64,000 nt of DNA from positions 1,004,153 to 1,068,152 of the forward strand of contig QAOA01004742.1 of the NCBI GenBank assembly GCA_003255065.1, in the 5' to 3' direction. The notes beneath the pieces are model-generated. The model saw only the letters and a program-made list of their open reading frames with translations. It was not told the origin of the DNA and searched no databases. Both the position numbers and the translations under genes were made by a program. This document shows, piece after piece, positions 29,869-42,600 of this stretch. Numbering within the stretch: the stretch's first letter is position 1; each line of letters starts with the position of its first letter. The DNA is from Cercis canadensis (taxonomy: Eukaryota; Streptophyta; Magnoliopsida; Fabales; Fabaceae).

Positions 29869-32800
29869 TAAAAAAAATGCTTTGTGCCATTTTATATGAA
29901 GCATATTATGGCTTTTGTTGTAGCTCTTTCTTACTTGGCCTTTTGTCTGTGGTCTAAATCACAAAGGAGGTTATCTGCAAGATGAGTGAATTACAAATAG
30001 GTTCCAAACTCTCACTTCAACCTCAATTGCTAATTGGCCTTAACTTCACTATCAGCTACATGCATGCTGCCACAAGATTATCAACTCCCTATGTCACTTT
30101 TCTTCCCTTTATTGGCGTGCGAAGATTTTGTTCACACTTTCGGTTTCCTTCATCTCATTCCCTGTATATACCATACATTTTTCTTATCTCATTTCTTGTA
30201 TAGTCTTATTTGCCTCGTGGAAAAGTTCTCATTTTTTTTTTCTAGATTAATTTCGCTGTTTTTACTTTTTGAAAGAGAAGAGGGGGGGAGGTGGTTGTAA
30301 TGTAATAGTAGATGAAGGACAGAAAGCGCCAAAAGGGAGGGAATGTGAGACAATAGAATAAAACCAAAAGAATTGCATAGAGGAGCCCAACGGGGAAAAT
30401 CATGTGCAGTAGAGTTTCCAATTCGTGGCACCCTATTAACATCCTACTCATAAAAAACGAGCAGCACGTGGTTTGAATAACATATGATAGTGAAGGATGT
30501 TACTAACAAGTTATCAAACTTGTATAATTTCACAAGTTCAAAGACTTGAAAAACTTGACAAAAGAAATTACACAACCTTTTCAGCGGAAATGTTACTGGC
30601 AACGAATTCAATGAAAATTGTTTCGGTCTAAATGGTATTCATCATTTTTTGTATATGCTTGATTTTTATTCCCACTAACGTCAAGAAAAGACATTACTAA
30701 ATAAGCTAGCGATTGTACTTTACTCATATAATGTTGAGGGAGCCATTAAAGAGTTTGACTTTGAACCATGGTGCATAAATTATAAGACCTCATTATCCCA
30801 TCTCATACATGACAAAAAAGCCGTTGTCATGGCGTTTTGCATGTCATTTTCTTAGGTAGCCACGCAACAAGCAAATTTTAATGTTCTTGGGTTGAATCAT
30901 TGTTATTCCGTCATCATAATAATCACTACTAACTTGGAATTATTGCCTAGCATAGCAGACATGATTAGGACGAGCTGAGGCGTGGCCGTCACAATAATTC
31001 ATAGAGCTTGTATTCCCCACTTGACAATTTGGAGGTACATTTATACAAAGATAATTTACTTATTAAAATTTTATATTTTTTGTCAAGAGATAATTTATTT
31101 GGGAAAATAAATTCAGGTGCGAAATTTTAAAGAGATGACAGTATGGTGTGTTGACTTAAAAAATATCGAAAAGACTCCTAAAATTATGTGGTTATTGTGT
31201 ATCATTTTAAAAGTAATTATCATGTTCCAATATAAATAAAATAGCTACATAAATTTAAAAGTATTTTATTAATTTTATAAAATAGACAAAACAAATTATT
31301 TTAAATTTTCGTACCAAAGATTCATTTTCCCTAATTTATTTTTCATTACTGAATAGTTCATTAGAAGTGTTAAAAATTGACTTCAACGTTTTTAAAACAG
31401 AAAAGTTATCACCTGCACATTTGTCTTTGTATGATTGACATGTCATCTCAAAACTCGCTACCACGCTTTTAACAATTGCCTCTTTTAAAACATGTAGAAC
31501 TTACTTCTCAAAAATAAAATAAAAAAAGTAGATCTTAGGAGGACTAATTCTGACGATAATATTAGAAACACAAGACCGAAGGATATCTTTTCTAATTATG
31601 ATCCATATTAACACCATTTTTATGCTTTTAATTAGAATTTTGCAATTAGCAAATGCAGCAGGAAGCCCAAACACGGAATTGTTTAAAGATACAAGCAGGT
31701 TAGCAAAGATTGGCAAGAGATAGTTATAACTTACCAGAAAGGAGATAAAAGGAATACAAATATAGAAAGCAGAATACTATATGTAGTAATTTGGCTCAGC
31801 GAGTAGGGAACAAGGAATCCAATGTCAGGATATCCTTATCCTTAGCTTGACAAAGTTTCAGAATGTTACTCTATATGTACTCATTATTCCCAGAATCAAA
31901 ACTTGTACTATGCTTTTTTTCCCAGATTGTCTTTGGCTTTGCTCGTCCCTGTACCCTTATTTAGTGACTTCATCCATTCAAAATCACAGCGGAATTTGAT
32001 GCCAGATTCCCTTGTATATCAGCTAGGAGATTCTCTTGCAAGTTGTAGTCCACTAATTGTACCTTCCGTGACTTTCTTTTATGCAACCAAGACTCAGAAA
32101 CAGTAAGGTAGTGTGCAGCATGCCTAACACTTGGAGGCCTACAATGTAAAGATACCTTTTCCTTTTCCAAAGAAAGTAAAAATAACATCTGCTCAAGAAA
32201 ATGACATGTTTAACATGATTTCTGTTCCCTTGAGCTTGTTCATAACGCCCCACGAATGACAATCAACTAAAAAAAATTCGAAGGAGAAATGAAGACCATT
32301 CTTTTTTCTGTCTTTTTATTACATGTTGGAATAAAATGGAAAGGGACCCTCTGCATGAAACCTAGTAGGACTATAGTATACGAGGAGGTAACATGAACCA
32401 TTCCCAAGTTTCCCTCCACATTCTCATACCAACTCATATTGATGTTCTTTCAAGTGATTGCAATCACCAGTCGTGCCAAGTGGAGAAGGCATATGAGTAT
32501 CAATTAGAATCAGAACAAAGTAAAACTACAGCTCGCTGACCTTAGTGGTTAATGCAATTGATGCTATTTAACACCACAGATAAAGGAAATGAAACCAATC
32601 ATAAAGCTATTAGACAAATTCAAAAGAGTACACAAAAACAGCCCTTTCAATTACAAGACCATTCATGGCAAAAAAAATTACAATACCATCTGACAGATGT
32701 ATCAGTTTGATCTGCATAGGAAAGTAGCTAACTTCTCACAAAAGCAAAACGACAACTTATAGCTGTTATAGAAAAGGCAGAGCTAATTATAAGCAAGAAG

Positions 32801-33628
32801 TTCGTGTACCAAAACAAAAATAATCTGAAGAGAATCATTAAAAACAAGGATGAGAGAGAGAGGAGCATTTGCTGAACGAACTGCAGCCTCTGAGAAATAA
32901 ACAGGTTCGCGTAACAGAAAGAAGTTGACGAGTAAAGAATAAGCTGCAAAGATGCCTTATTGCTAAGACTTAACTACAATTCTTAAAAAGAGAACAAAGG
33001 GAGAGGAAACAATCAAAAGGGAAAAAAAAAAATGTCATGCCGCTCATGCACAAAAAATTTCATCAAACTGCTGCAACAGATGATGAATTGCTATGTTTAT
33101 TACAAATTGACACTGTATTAGTTTGTGTGCCTAAGAGCAGATAGCAAAAATGTAACTTTGACAGCAGATATACTACAGAATATAGACATTATCTTGGAAG
33201 GTCAACTTCAATCATTGAACCGGGTTGGTTATACCCAGATCTTATGAAAACAAATGAAACGTGTAAATGAAACTATAACCAAAACACATCCAAGCTATAA
33301 GCAGAAGCTTCAACATATGCTGGGAAGATTAAAACATAGAAGAAACAACATTTGATTAAAAGTATGACAATAACCCATGAATGAATCTCTGAAATTAAAC
33401 ATTGTAACAGAGTAAAGCAAATAAACAAGTTTCTAATAAATGCTGACTCGGAGAGAATTCCTCAATCAGAGGACTAAACCACAAGTCAAATGAGCAGGCC
33501 TTATTTCAGCTACAACTGATAAGAGACGCATGAGCATGAGGGGCAAAAATAAAATCCAAGTTATGGTTTTTCCCATAGTTTCTCAGCGACCAAAGAGAGC
33601 AGACAGAAAGTGGTGAGAGACAGAGAAA
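29869..33628. other. Intergenic region from ERF 3' end to the MIR162 hairpin
   Basis: The first few hundred bases should be the ERF 3' UTR. The rest is AT-rich with no convincing coding exon on either strand. Sequence downstream of the hairpin (about 31900-33600, minus) may belong to the primary MIR162 transcript, which is known to be spliced and long in Arabidopsis, but I cannot place its 3' end. Confidence 0.5.
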
Positions 33629-33747
33629 GAGCTAAAGTGAGCGCTGGATGCAGAGGTTTATCGACCGATTCATGGTTTGTGTTATTCCACAACAAAGTTC
33701 AGGAAGAGATCGATGAACCGCTGCGTCCAGTGACTTCGGCCCAGCTC
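33629..33747 (-). ncRNA. MIR162: MIR162 precursor hairpin
   Basis: On the minus strand the 21 bases 33664-33644 read TCGATAAACCTCTG...CCAG, the known mature miR162-3p as I remember it. The other arm (33729-33708) reads TGGACGCAGCGG...GATC, the miR162-5p star strand with one change from the Arabidopsis form. The two arms pair at 18 of 21 positions with three isolated mismatches. A loop of 43 nt (33665-33707) includes a small inner stem, and the lower stem closes with GAGCT and AGCTC at 33743-33747 and 33629-33633. miR162 guides cleavage of DCL1 mRNA and so feeds back on miRNA production. Its location between CAS and TGH agrees with Arabidopsis MIR162b (recalled as At5g23065). Confidence 0.93.
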
Positions 33748-34045
33748 CATACACCTTGGAATTGGACCCAAAATTAACAACATAAATAAAGCTTTTTTTT
33801 TTCAACTATAAAAGAAGAAACGGAGAAATGGCAAGCAAAATCCAATTCTAAGATCCACCATGGTTTGGCAAACAATTATATAAACACAAAACATTACCCT
33901 ATGAAGTTAAGCAAGACAGATCTGAACCTAAACAGACAGCACATGAAAAGAGAAGATAAAACCAGAGCAAGCATTTCCCTTTAATCACAACCTAGATGAC
34001 AAAACAAAACTTTGAGAACATGGGCTATATATATATACATAGTTC

Positions 34046-34053
34046 TTTTATAA
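34046..34053 (-). promoter_or_regulatory. Candidate TATA box of the MIR162 transcription unit
   Basis: TATAAAAG on the minus strand lies about 300 bp above the hairpin, predicting a start near 34020. A (TC)n tract at 34106-34136 lies just upstream, a common arrangement in plant promoters. Confidence 0.5.
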
Positions 34054-34105
34054 AGAGAGAGAAATATATAAACCAGGAATCTATAGAGTCACCGTTGCCG
34101 TAAGT

Positions 34106-34136
34106 GTCTCTCACTCTCTCTCTCTCTCTCTCTCTG
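34106..34136 (+). repeat. (CT)n microsatellite upstream of MIR162
   Basis: A nearly uninterrupted CT run of about 30 bp lies about 55 bp above the candidate MIR162 TATA box. The complementary GA run could bind GAGA-type BBR/BPC factors; that role is inference. Confidence 0.8.
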
Positions 34137-35559
34137 TTAAGAGCGGATGGACGAGTCACAGACTCACAGACGCACAGGAACTTTTGAAGGGGCAACTCTC
34201 TAGTATCTTTTTTGTTGTTTTCCGCATTTGGAATTACCCTTTTACCCCAGCTTCCATTTACAAATGATGGTCCTGTTGCACTGGACCAATAATAAAGTGG
34301 ATATTCAGCTCCCTAAAGAAAAACCAAACGGAGAAGGTGACGTGGCCAAACAAAAGTAAAAGTTATTAAATTGACCCATCTTTGGTTTCGTTATTTCGTT
34401 TCTTTTTTCCTTTTTCTTTCTTTCTCTTTAGAATTCTCTTTTGGGCTCACCGACCGCTCTACGTTAAATGTTTGGTAATTCATACCCAAGCCGCTGTCGT
34501 TTCGGGCTCTTCCTTTAACAACAATCTTTTGCTGCTAACTTGACAATACAAATTTAGCTGTATGTATTGTCCATAAATGTTTTTCTAATAAATTTATAAA
34601 GAATTTCACTTTTTATCCTTTTATAACATTTTTTTTTTGTCTGAATAAATGGCGATTTGACTAAATCTGTCAGTTTACAGTTGGAGAAGATCAAAATTGA
34701 AAAGGGAATGAGCAACTGCCTTTAAAATTAGAGGTAGCTCCATTAAACTTATTCATTGTCCTAGGACAAAAAAATGGCAACATAGGAGACGTAAAGGTAA
34801 GCCATAAATTTTGGAATATTCCTAAAATTCACGAAAGGGGATATGCAAATGCTCAGCCAAGAACATTTTGCTAAGGAAAATACTACCAAAATTTGATAAT
34901 GAATTATGTGGGACCATTTAAATTATTAAATGACATTGAGATTTATAATTTTGTGTCTGAAAATAGGGTCAGGTGCCTTCGTGGGCTCATTAGCAGGGCT
35001 CTTTAATTTGTTAATATACATTAACCTAGCTAATTATTATGTTTACATACTTATGTATTCAAATTGTGTATGCCTAGTTAGTTGGCTACCATAAAATTCT
35101 TAAGAAAACAAAAGACGAGTGTAGATGTTATTCCTTATGAAACCTTTTGGAAGAAATAATTAAAAATGAATTGATCATATTTACAAGCTTGCTTACTCAG
35201 GTACGTCTTTGGACTTGGTTAAGGAATCTCAGAGGTAATCAAAGAACAAAGTGCAAAAAAGAGTCTAATTTCAGAGTACACTAGCCAAGATTTATGTTAA
35301 GATAAAGGAAAAAGATCACATGCATGAGACTCACTTTTAACCAAGGAATCGAAGCCTTTATGTTAAAGTGAAAAGCCTACTTTCTTCTAAGCCAATGCAA
35401 AATGTAGGCATGCATGTAAACCCATTTGCAAAGTAAACCAGATAAAAGAAACTCTCTGCTTCTTTTAGCCCTTTCCACGTCGTCTTCCACTCACATTCAA
35501 GCTAGCTCTTCGCTAAGGAAGCTAGAAACCTTAACCACTCACCAGTTTGTACTTCCCTT
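34137..35559. other. Intergenic between MIR162 and the small membrane protein gene
   Basis: AT-rich sequence holding the upstream regions of two divergent units. I see no exon or named repeat. Confidence 0.55.
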
Positions 35560-35566
35560 TATAAAC
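35560..35566 (+). promoter_or_regulatory. TATA box of the small membrane protein gene
   Basis: TATAAAC lies 69-75 bp above the ATG at 35635, predicting a leader of about 45 nt. It supports this ATG over any upstream start. Confidence 0.55.
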
Positions 35567-35634
35567 TTGTTTCTCACACCAATGTTTTTGCTTGCTTCTA
35601 TTATTGCTAACAATCTGTCATATTAGTCATTGCC

Positions 35635-35982
35635 ATGGCAACAGCTGCATCTTCAATTTTACAGCCAGAGCAGCAACAACAAGGTGCAGGGGAGACTCTG
35701 ACAAGTAACCGAAAAGCTGTAGCAACCCCTAGTGCTTGGCAATCTTCTGGGTCTATTGGCCCTTTCTTTGCTGTGATATCTGTGCTTACGGTTCTAGCTG
35801 TTCTTTCTTGCTATTTGGGTCGGAAGTGGAACAGAATGGCACCAACCTCACTGGAGGGCATCGAGGATAGGGGGTGTTTGTGGTGGGTGAAGAGCAAGTG
35901 TTGGCAGTGTATAGCTAGAGATGTTGAACATTGTAAGGTTAAACATGGTGAGGTTCCTCAGGAAAATACTCCCCAAGTTTGA
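35635..35982 (+). CDS. Small single-pass membrane protein, 115 aa, uncharacterised
   Basis: Intronless. Residues 1-35 are polar and Gln/Thr/Ser rich (a QQQQ run at 13-16). One membrane segment is at about 42-62 (GPFFAVISVLTVLAVLSCYLG), followed by KW and a short Trp- and Cys-rich region (CLWWVKSKCWQC, residues 81-92; a further Cys at 100). The four cysteines could bind metal or be acylated; that is a guess. The tail is polar. Similar short transmembrane proteins of unknown role occur widely in dicots, and one (recalled as At3g25597) lies beside CML16 in Arabidopsis, which fits the next gene here. No enzymatic motif is visible. Confidence 0.8.
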   Translation: MATAASSILQPEQQQQGAGETLTSNRKAVATPSAWQSSGSIGPFFAVISVLTVLAVLSCYLGRKWNRMAPTSLEGIEDRGCLWWVKSKCWQCIARDVEHCKVKHGEVPQENTPQV

Positions 35983-37448
35983 TATTATTGTTAATAGTTA
36001 TACTACTTCTAGTGGAATCTATCTAGCTATGGTAGCTAGTCCACATTTGTATGTATGAGCATGAGTAATAATTCAATTTAGTCTTATTTCTGCTTCTAAG
36101 GTTAAAATATTTCTCGAAACCTAATTTCAAAACTCGGTATGAACAAAATTCAATTACGTTGGCATTATGTTTGTTGTAAATTCAATGCGAAGATTACCCT
36201 TTTCTTGTAATTGTTTCTTTCCTTGAAGATGATGGCTGAGAAGAAGACATGACCATCAATTTCTTGTTGGGTTCCCAAGGACGTAATTAAGAATAAACAA
36301 GTGCAATATCAGGACTAGTTGGCGATTTTGCTAAAGGACATTAAATATTGTCATATCTATGTCTCTGTTCCATTACGTAGCTTCCTTCAATGAATTATGA
36401 ATGATATTTGGAGACAAAGCCACCTCAACTTAGCTGTGTGGCATGTACGGCCTGTGGAGAGGAAGTAGCACATGGGTGATGAGGAAATAATGACACTATC
36501 ACAGTGGATAATTATTCATGCAGTGGCAGTCAACACCTTGTGTAAACCAATCCTAGCATGAATTAGTCTAAGTTGCATTTCTTCATTTTTTTAACCTATA
36601 TTTACCATTAAGGATATTCCAACCATTAAAAAAAAAGTAAGAATATTAATATAAACTTTTATGACTGAAAATACGCTTCACTAAATTATTCACATGTAAC
36701 ATAATAACAAGTATTTCATTAAACTATAGTTCCTAACAATTAAATGAATTGTACTAGAAAAAATAATAAATCCACATGCTAGGTCCTTAATTTGAAAAGA
36801 ATCAAGCCCTTTTTGCATAGATTTGTAAGAATTTCACTAAAGTCAATGTGATTAACTTGAACTTCAAGTGCACATGTACTACTACTAGGCCTCCTAGGAA
36901 TCTCTGCTTTCCATTTGCCTACGCCTTATCCAACACAGGAAAACCGTTGTGATAAAATCCTTATGAAAATCATCCACCGCCTTAGTCATTGTAATCATTT
37001 TCACTTCCATATTTTACCTTCAGAAAACTCAACATCTATAAAAATAACATTATCTTCTCTCTTTTTTTCTCTCTAAATGATTCCAAAACAAATGATGCCA
37101 GCACTAATTTAGTACTTAGATGAGTTTTCCAAGAAGGCACACATGGGAAACTTTAGAGACCATACAGAATCTTAGTCTGTCATTATATATTTGATGAAAC
37201 CAGCGACGCGCTTTTCGTTCCCATTCTTCCCCCTCAAAAAGAAAACAAATTTTACCTCACACGTCACACCCTTAACAAACCAAGACCCTAGACCCCCATC
37301 CCATTATACCAAAATAAGCCACACCCTCTTCGTAACATCTCTGCATTTCGTTTCTCTTTGTTGTAATCTCTTCTTTTCTGCAGAAATTCTGGGCTGCATT
37401 TGTGTTCATATTATTCATTTTCATTTTTTTGTTCACATTGAGATTAAT
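35983..37448. other. Intergenic and CML leader
   Basis: No exon seen. TATATAT at 37184-37190 is a candidate TATA box for the CML gene, giving a start near 37215 and a leader of about 230 nt. A second TATA-like sequence is at 37037-37044. Confidence 0.5.
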
Positions 37449-37931
37449 ATGACAGAGCTTCAAGTTGATCAACTTAATCAATTAAGGGACATTTTTGCTC
37501 GGTTTGACATGGACTCCGATGGCAGCCTAACCATTCTAGAGCTCGCGGCGCTTCTCCGGTCGCTAGGACTGAAGCCTTCAGGGGATCAAATCCATGTGCT
37601 ATTAGCCAGCATGGACTTAAATGGCAATGGCTTTGTGGAATTTGATGAATTGGTGAATGCAATATTGCCTGACATGAATGAAGAAGTATTGCTCAATCAA
37701 GATCACCTAACACATATTTTTAAATGCTTTGATCGCGATGGAAATGGGTATATATCAGCGGCGGAATTAGCCGGAGCAATGGCCAAAATGGGTCAGCCCC
37801 TCACGTATAGAGAGCTCACAGAGATGATCAAAGAGGCTGACACAGATGGTGATGGTGTAATTAGTTTTCACGAATTTGCTAATGTAATGGCTAGATCAGC
37901 ATCTGATTTCTTTGGCCTTGCATTGTGGTGA
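37449..37931 (+). CDS. Calmodulin-like protein (CML15/16/18 type), 160 aa
   Basis: Calcium sensor with four EF-hands and no introns. The 12-residue loops start at Asp 20 (DMDSDGSLTILE), 56 (DLNGNGFVEFDE), 95 (DRDGNGYISAAE) and 131 (DTDGDGVISFHE). All have acidic residues at positions 1, 3 or 5 and Glu at 12, so all four should bind calcium. No membrane anchor or acylation signal is present. The frame is open a further 86 codons upstream to an ATG at 37191, but that stretch (MMKPATRF...) is low-complexity, Phe/His rich, and falls before the likely transcription start, so I start at MTELQVDQL. Arabidopsis CML16 lies next to ALA10 as I recall, matching the flippase that follows here. Confidence 0.94.
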   Translation: MTELQVDQLNQLRDIFARFDMDSDGSLTILELAALLRSLGLKPSGDQIHVLLASMDLNGNGFVEFDELVNAILPDMNEEVLLNQDHLTHIFKCFDRDGNGYISAAELAGAMAKMGQPLTYRELTEMIKEADTDGDGVISFHEFANVMARSASDFFGLALW

Positions 37932-39665
37932 CCACAGGTTGATCATGGTGACGTTGTTTTATCCTAATTGATTTACAAAGAAAAAAAAAACAAAAACAAA
38001 AAAAGCATCTTTATTCATTTGACTAACCTGTAGATTCTTGATATTCTTCATTCTTTTAATTTTTTTTTTTGTTTGGTACATTGAGTGTCAAAGTTAGGAT
38101 CTTTACCCAAATTCTATCCACCCCAATCACCTGAGCTATACGTGGTGGCTCTTTGTATTCTTTTCTTGGGTATGTAGCATGTATTGTACACTTTGGTGTG
38201 ATGATTTTGTTCTATAGTAGTGGATATGTGGCATTGGAAAGACATAAACGTGGGAATCAGTTAAGAATGTTTGGTTTGTCCTACGTTGTGAGCCAGAAGA
38301 GAAATTCATATGAAACCACCATGTTCAGTACTTGTGTCCTGTACCTTTCAGAAAAGTTCATAATTTCCCACTTTGTTGGCCTGTGGTGGACGTGGAATTT
38401 CTGAAGAATTTCTATTTCCCCCTCCCAAAGATCTCCTTTTTTTCTCTTTGCTTTGGAAGAGTTGTGTTAGGTTTGGGAGAAGAGTTGTGTATACTTAATT
38501 TTTAATACATTTACATGTTACTCTGTTTTGGAATGCTTATCTGATATGACATCTAGTCTCTGACTCTGTATTTTTCTTCTCTACTTTAAACTTGATGGCA
38601 ATTGGAAAATGATGAATCATATTTTACAGGATGATCAATCCGTGATAGAAATATATTGTACTTGGGATATTTCCCTTGCTTCACAAGGAAATAGAACTAA
38701 CACACCAGCTTTGCAGAAAAGTCAACAATTTTTGAATCATTGAAGATGAGTTCTTTGTCAATAATTTACGATCGTATTCTAATGAAGCACTCTTTTTTTT
38801 TTTTTTAAAAATAATAACTTTTTGTCAACGCATTAACCAAACTATTTTTCGGTATAGACAGCTTGTCATAAATTTTTTTTCTTTTTTTTTTAAAAAATAA
38901 CATAAAATGAACGAGTGTTTGTTGATGACAGTAATTAATTAGCTAGTAGCATACGTTAATCATGTTACAGTCTCAAAATGAACGTCTTGCTGCATCAGTA
39001 GCTTGAACTAATCCATCCATTCTTATCTGGGATTCCAACCTCAATCTTCAATCTGTGCCCTAAAGCCATAAAATATGTAGCATCTTTGCAAACTTACACA
39101 AGATTCGCCTTAGAGCCCATAATAAACTCAGAAATCGGAAATCACAATCCGTTTTGCCTTAAAAAAGACAGCTTAGTTCTTGCCAATTTTTTGCAATGAT
39201 ACCAAAATGTGCTTACGTATCCTCTGTTTATAATTACTAGTAGAACAAGAACTGAGAGGCAGGGTTTATGAGGAGTTACCAATGAGGGAGTCTCAATATG
39301 AAAAATCAAATTTTGATTTTATCTTCCAATGTACATCAAAGACGGTGATAATACCACTAGATTCAGTAGGCATGAAAGAATGATTCACTATTCTTCTATA
39401 ATCTATACTACAAAAAATGATCCCTTCACACATTATTGATCGTAAAATTCTTCTTCATCTGCAGCCAAATTTATTATACAAATGATCCCTTGGCTTTGTC
39501 AAAGGTGTCTCTTTGACATTTCTTCTCGAACTAGCGTAAATGGAAGACCCATCTCCACCTTAAATATGTACAAATGGAAGAAGGTTGCCTGTGCAAAAAT
39601 TTACATCTATGTTTTGCCTAAGAACACAAAAATACAAGTGGGAAAAAAAACAAAAAAATGAACCT
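37932..39665. other. Convergent 3' region between CML and the P4-ATPase
   Basis: Holds the 3' UTRs of the two convergent genes plus AT-rich spacer with T-runs near 38060, 38790 and 38880. No coding content is supported. Confidence 0.55.
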
Positions 39666-42600
39666 TTAATGAATCTCAGGCTTGTCTTCAAAGCGTTTAG
39701 AAGCTTCAAAGCGGGCTGTGAAGCCAACTGTTGTGTGTCTTATTGATCTCTGTCTCACCAAATTGCAGTATTCAGGGTCATTTGTTTGGCCATCCTTTCT
39801 TATCCACTGTATCATTTGATGGAACGTGGGGAAAAACCTTATCTGGATTGAAGCATAGGTGAAATAGGGAAGGAGAGAGGCAACAAGAACAAGCAAAGTG
39901 ACCAGCCAGTAAGATGGCGCTGGCGCGCAAGCTTCTATGAAGACCTTGTAGGCTGTTGTTGAAATGGAAGGGTCCATGGCTCCATATGCCATGAGGAATA
40001 TATACCAGAAGAGAACGCCACCCCAGATGAATATATGCTGTATGTATGTGAAATAACTAATAGATAGTGCCATTTGACAATTCACCACCCACACAACACA
40101 AGTATACATGGTGGCACCAAGTTCTTCTAGCCCCACAACTTCCCCGCCTTTTCGGAATGCTTGATGCTCCATTGCTCTAATGCAAAGGAAGAATATCAAG
40201 GTAGCACTCAATACCCCATTGAATGCCCAGCCAAGGATTCTTTTCCAGCTGAATAACACATTTTGCACACCTTCTTGATATAATAGTGGGAACTGCAAAA
40301 AGAAACAATCCCGGTGTCTTTATCTCCAAGGAAACAAAATTTTAAACTGAATGCTGTAAAGCAATTGTGTTTAAGGGGCTACCTTGAGACATAATTTAGC
40401 AGAAACATCCTGGTCAAACACCCCTAAGGCAATCACAGGAAGTGAAGTGAAGAATACGTTATATAGTGAGAGAAACCAATCGTTGTAGGCTGCTTGCCCC
40501 GAGAATGATGCATACATCTCAAAGAAGAAGAGAGTGAAGCCGAAGGCAATATTCTTGTAAAAGAAATAGCAAATCTGCCAAATGAAAAGAGAATTATGTT
40601 AACAACCAACAAGATTTCAATCAATCAATGTAAAGGAATGTGCAGTAGAAACCGAAAATTGAAGTATTGATGTCAAATAGAAAATTGAACTAAGTTTTAT
40701 GGTAATAAATCTCTAAAGACTAGATGTTACCATTGACGAGATCCTTCTGTAACACCAATGTCCATGCACAAGAAGTAAGCGCTCTAGAAACCGAAATTGG
40801 GCAATTGCAATGTCACTTGACATAACTGCCTGAAAATTTTAGGACAGAAAACGATAAGTAACAAGTCAGAAAGACAATGCGGGGAAAAAAATGAAAAACT
40901 GTAAGCAGGTTATTTGGTATATTAAATTTACCTGCATTCCTTCAACACCACTGATACCAATTCCAATGTCTGCTTCTTGGAGCATTCCAACATCATTTGC
41001 CCCATCACCAATTGCTAGAGTTGTACTACCAGTTTTAGTTTTAACCAGCCTTGTAACCTGCGTTATTGAAATAGAAATGCCTTTACAGAGTGAGCATGTT
41101 GAAATCATGAAAGAAAAAGACTAGGATTTTCCCTCTTAATGCATGCAATAAACAACTCCATTTGTAGTATAAATATTATATAATATAAAGAATACAGAGA
41201 AGAACTATAAAGTAATAAGGTAAACTTACAAGTGCTTTCTGTTTGGGAGATGAACGACAGCATATAACAGATGCACAGCCAACGGCAAGTTCAAGAAACA
41301 AGTCCTTGACATCATCTTGTAGTGCATAAGTGAGAGACTTCCCATCAATGATCAGAGCTAATGCCTCAGAATTTTCATCTGATGTAGCAAGTGATTCATT
41401 TCCCTCCTTTATCTGACTAAGAACACTTGCCTTAATTGCCTAGAAAATCAGCAAAGTCCCATCAAAATCACTACCCAACCGTCTCAAGACATGCAAAGCT
41501 TATTAATGCTATTAGACAGAATTAAAGGCTTAGAATTAAGGTTTACCGCTGCAGCAGCAGACTTGTCCTCCCCTTTCTCCAGTGATTTAATTTCTGGAGT
41601 GTCTGAGCTAATTATAATTTGCTTCATTCCTTGTCTAAGTAAACTACAAGCAAATCTGCAATCATAGAAAAATTAATGAATTCATTTTTTTTTTCATAAG
41701 TATTGCACATAAAATTAAGATTCTGTAGATTTTATTTGAACTTTACCCAATATTAATTGCTGTCTCCATTTTATCACCAGTCAAAACCCATAGCTTAATT
41801 CCAGCCTGTGCTAGCTTGTCAATGCATTCAGGAACCTATTACAAGACAAATGTCATAAGAACACAACATAATATAACTATAACAAGTTCTTCTTATAGCA
41901 TTCAAAGTTCACACATAATTACTTTGAAAAATGACAAGAGATATTACTCTTTCCAGCAGTAGCTCTGCTGATTAGTCAAGTAATTTCAATTATCTGATCA
42001 CACAATTGGAATAGGTGCTGTGAACACTCTGACATAGAAAGAGAGAGACTTCCTTTTCTCTAGTATCGAAATCCCTTTCTTACTCTAGTTTCAGAAAGAA
42101 AAACAACATTTATAACATACCCCATTTTGAAGTTTGTCTTCAACTGCGGTAGCACCAAGAAGAATCAAATCCTTCTCCATCTTTTCTGCTATTTCCTCTA
42201 CAATCTGCTCGCGATCTGCACTCACTAAGTTCTTGGCCTCAGTGAATTCTTTATTAAATTGATTGTACTCTTCCTCATCAAGTTCACGATATGCAAGTAA
42301 CAAAGTCCTCAAACCAGCATCAGCATACTCATTGACATGCTCCTTAGTCTTCTCTTCAAACTCCCTTCCGTTCTTTGCAAGTCTTTCAAACATGACACTA
42401 CATGTGAAAGAAAACAACAAGAAGCACTTTAATATTTGAACTTCTGAATCAGTAAAACTTGTTTGAACAAGTGTATAAATCACTAAATATAATCTTTAAT
42501 TTGTAAGATTTAAAAGTAGTCTACGAGATTACAAACCTGTCAGCTCCTTTGCAAAGTAGTAGTAGATGACCCTCCTCATCTCTTATAATTACAGACATCC

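Noticed and set aside
30034..30451. Open frames on both strands downstream of the ERF gene
   Set aside because: Low-complexity Phe/Leu/Ser content in AT- and CT-rich sequence that should be 3' UTR or spacer.
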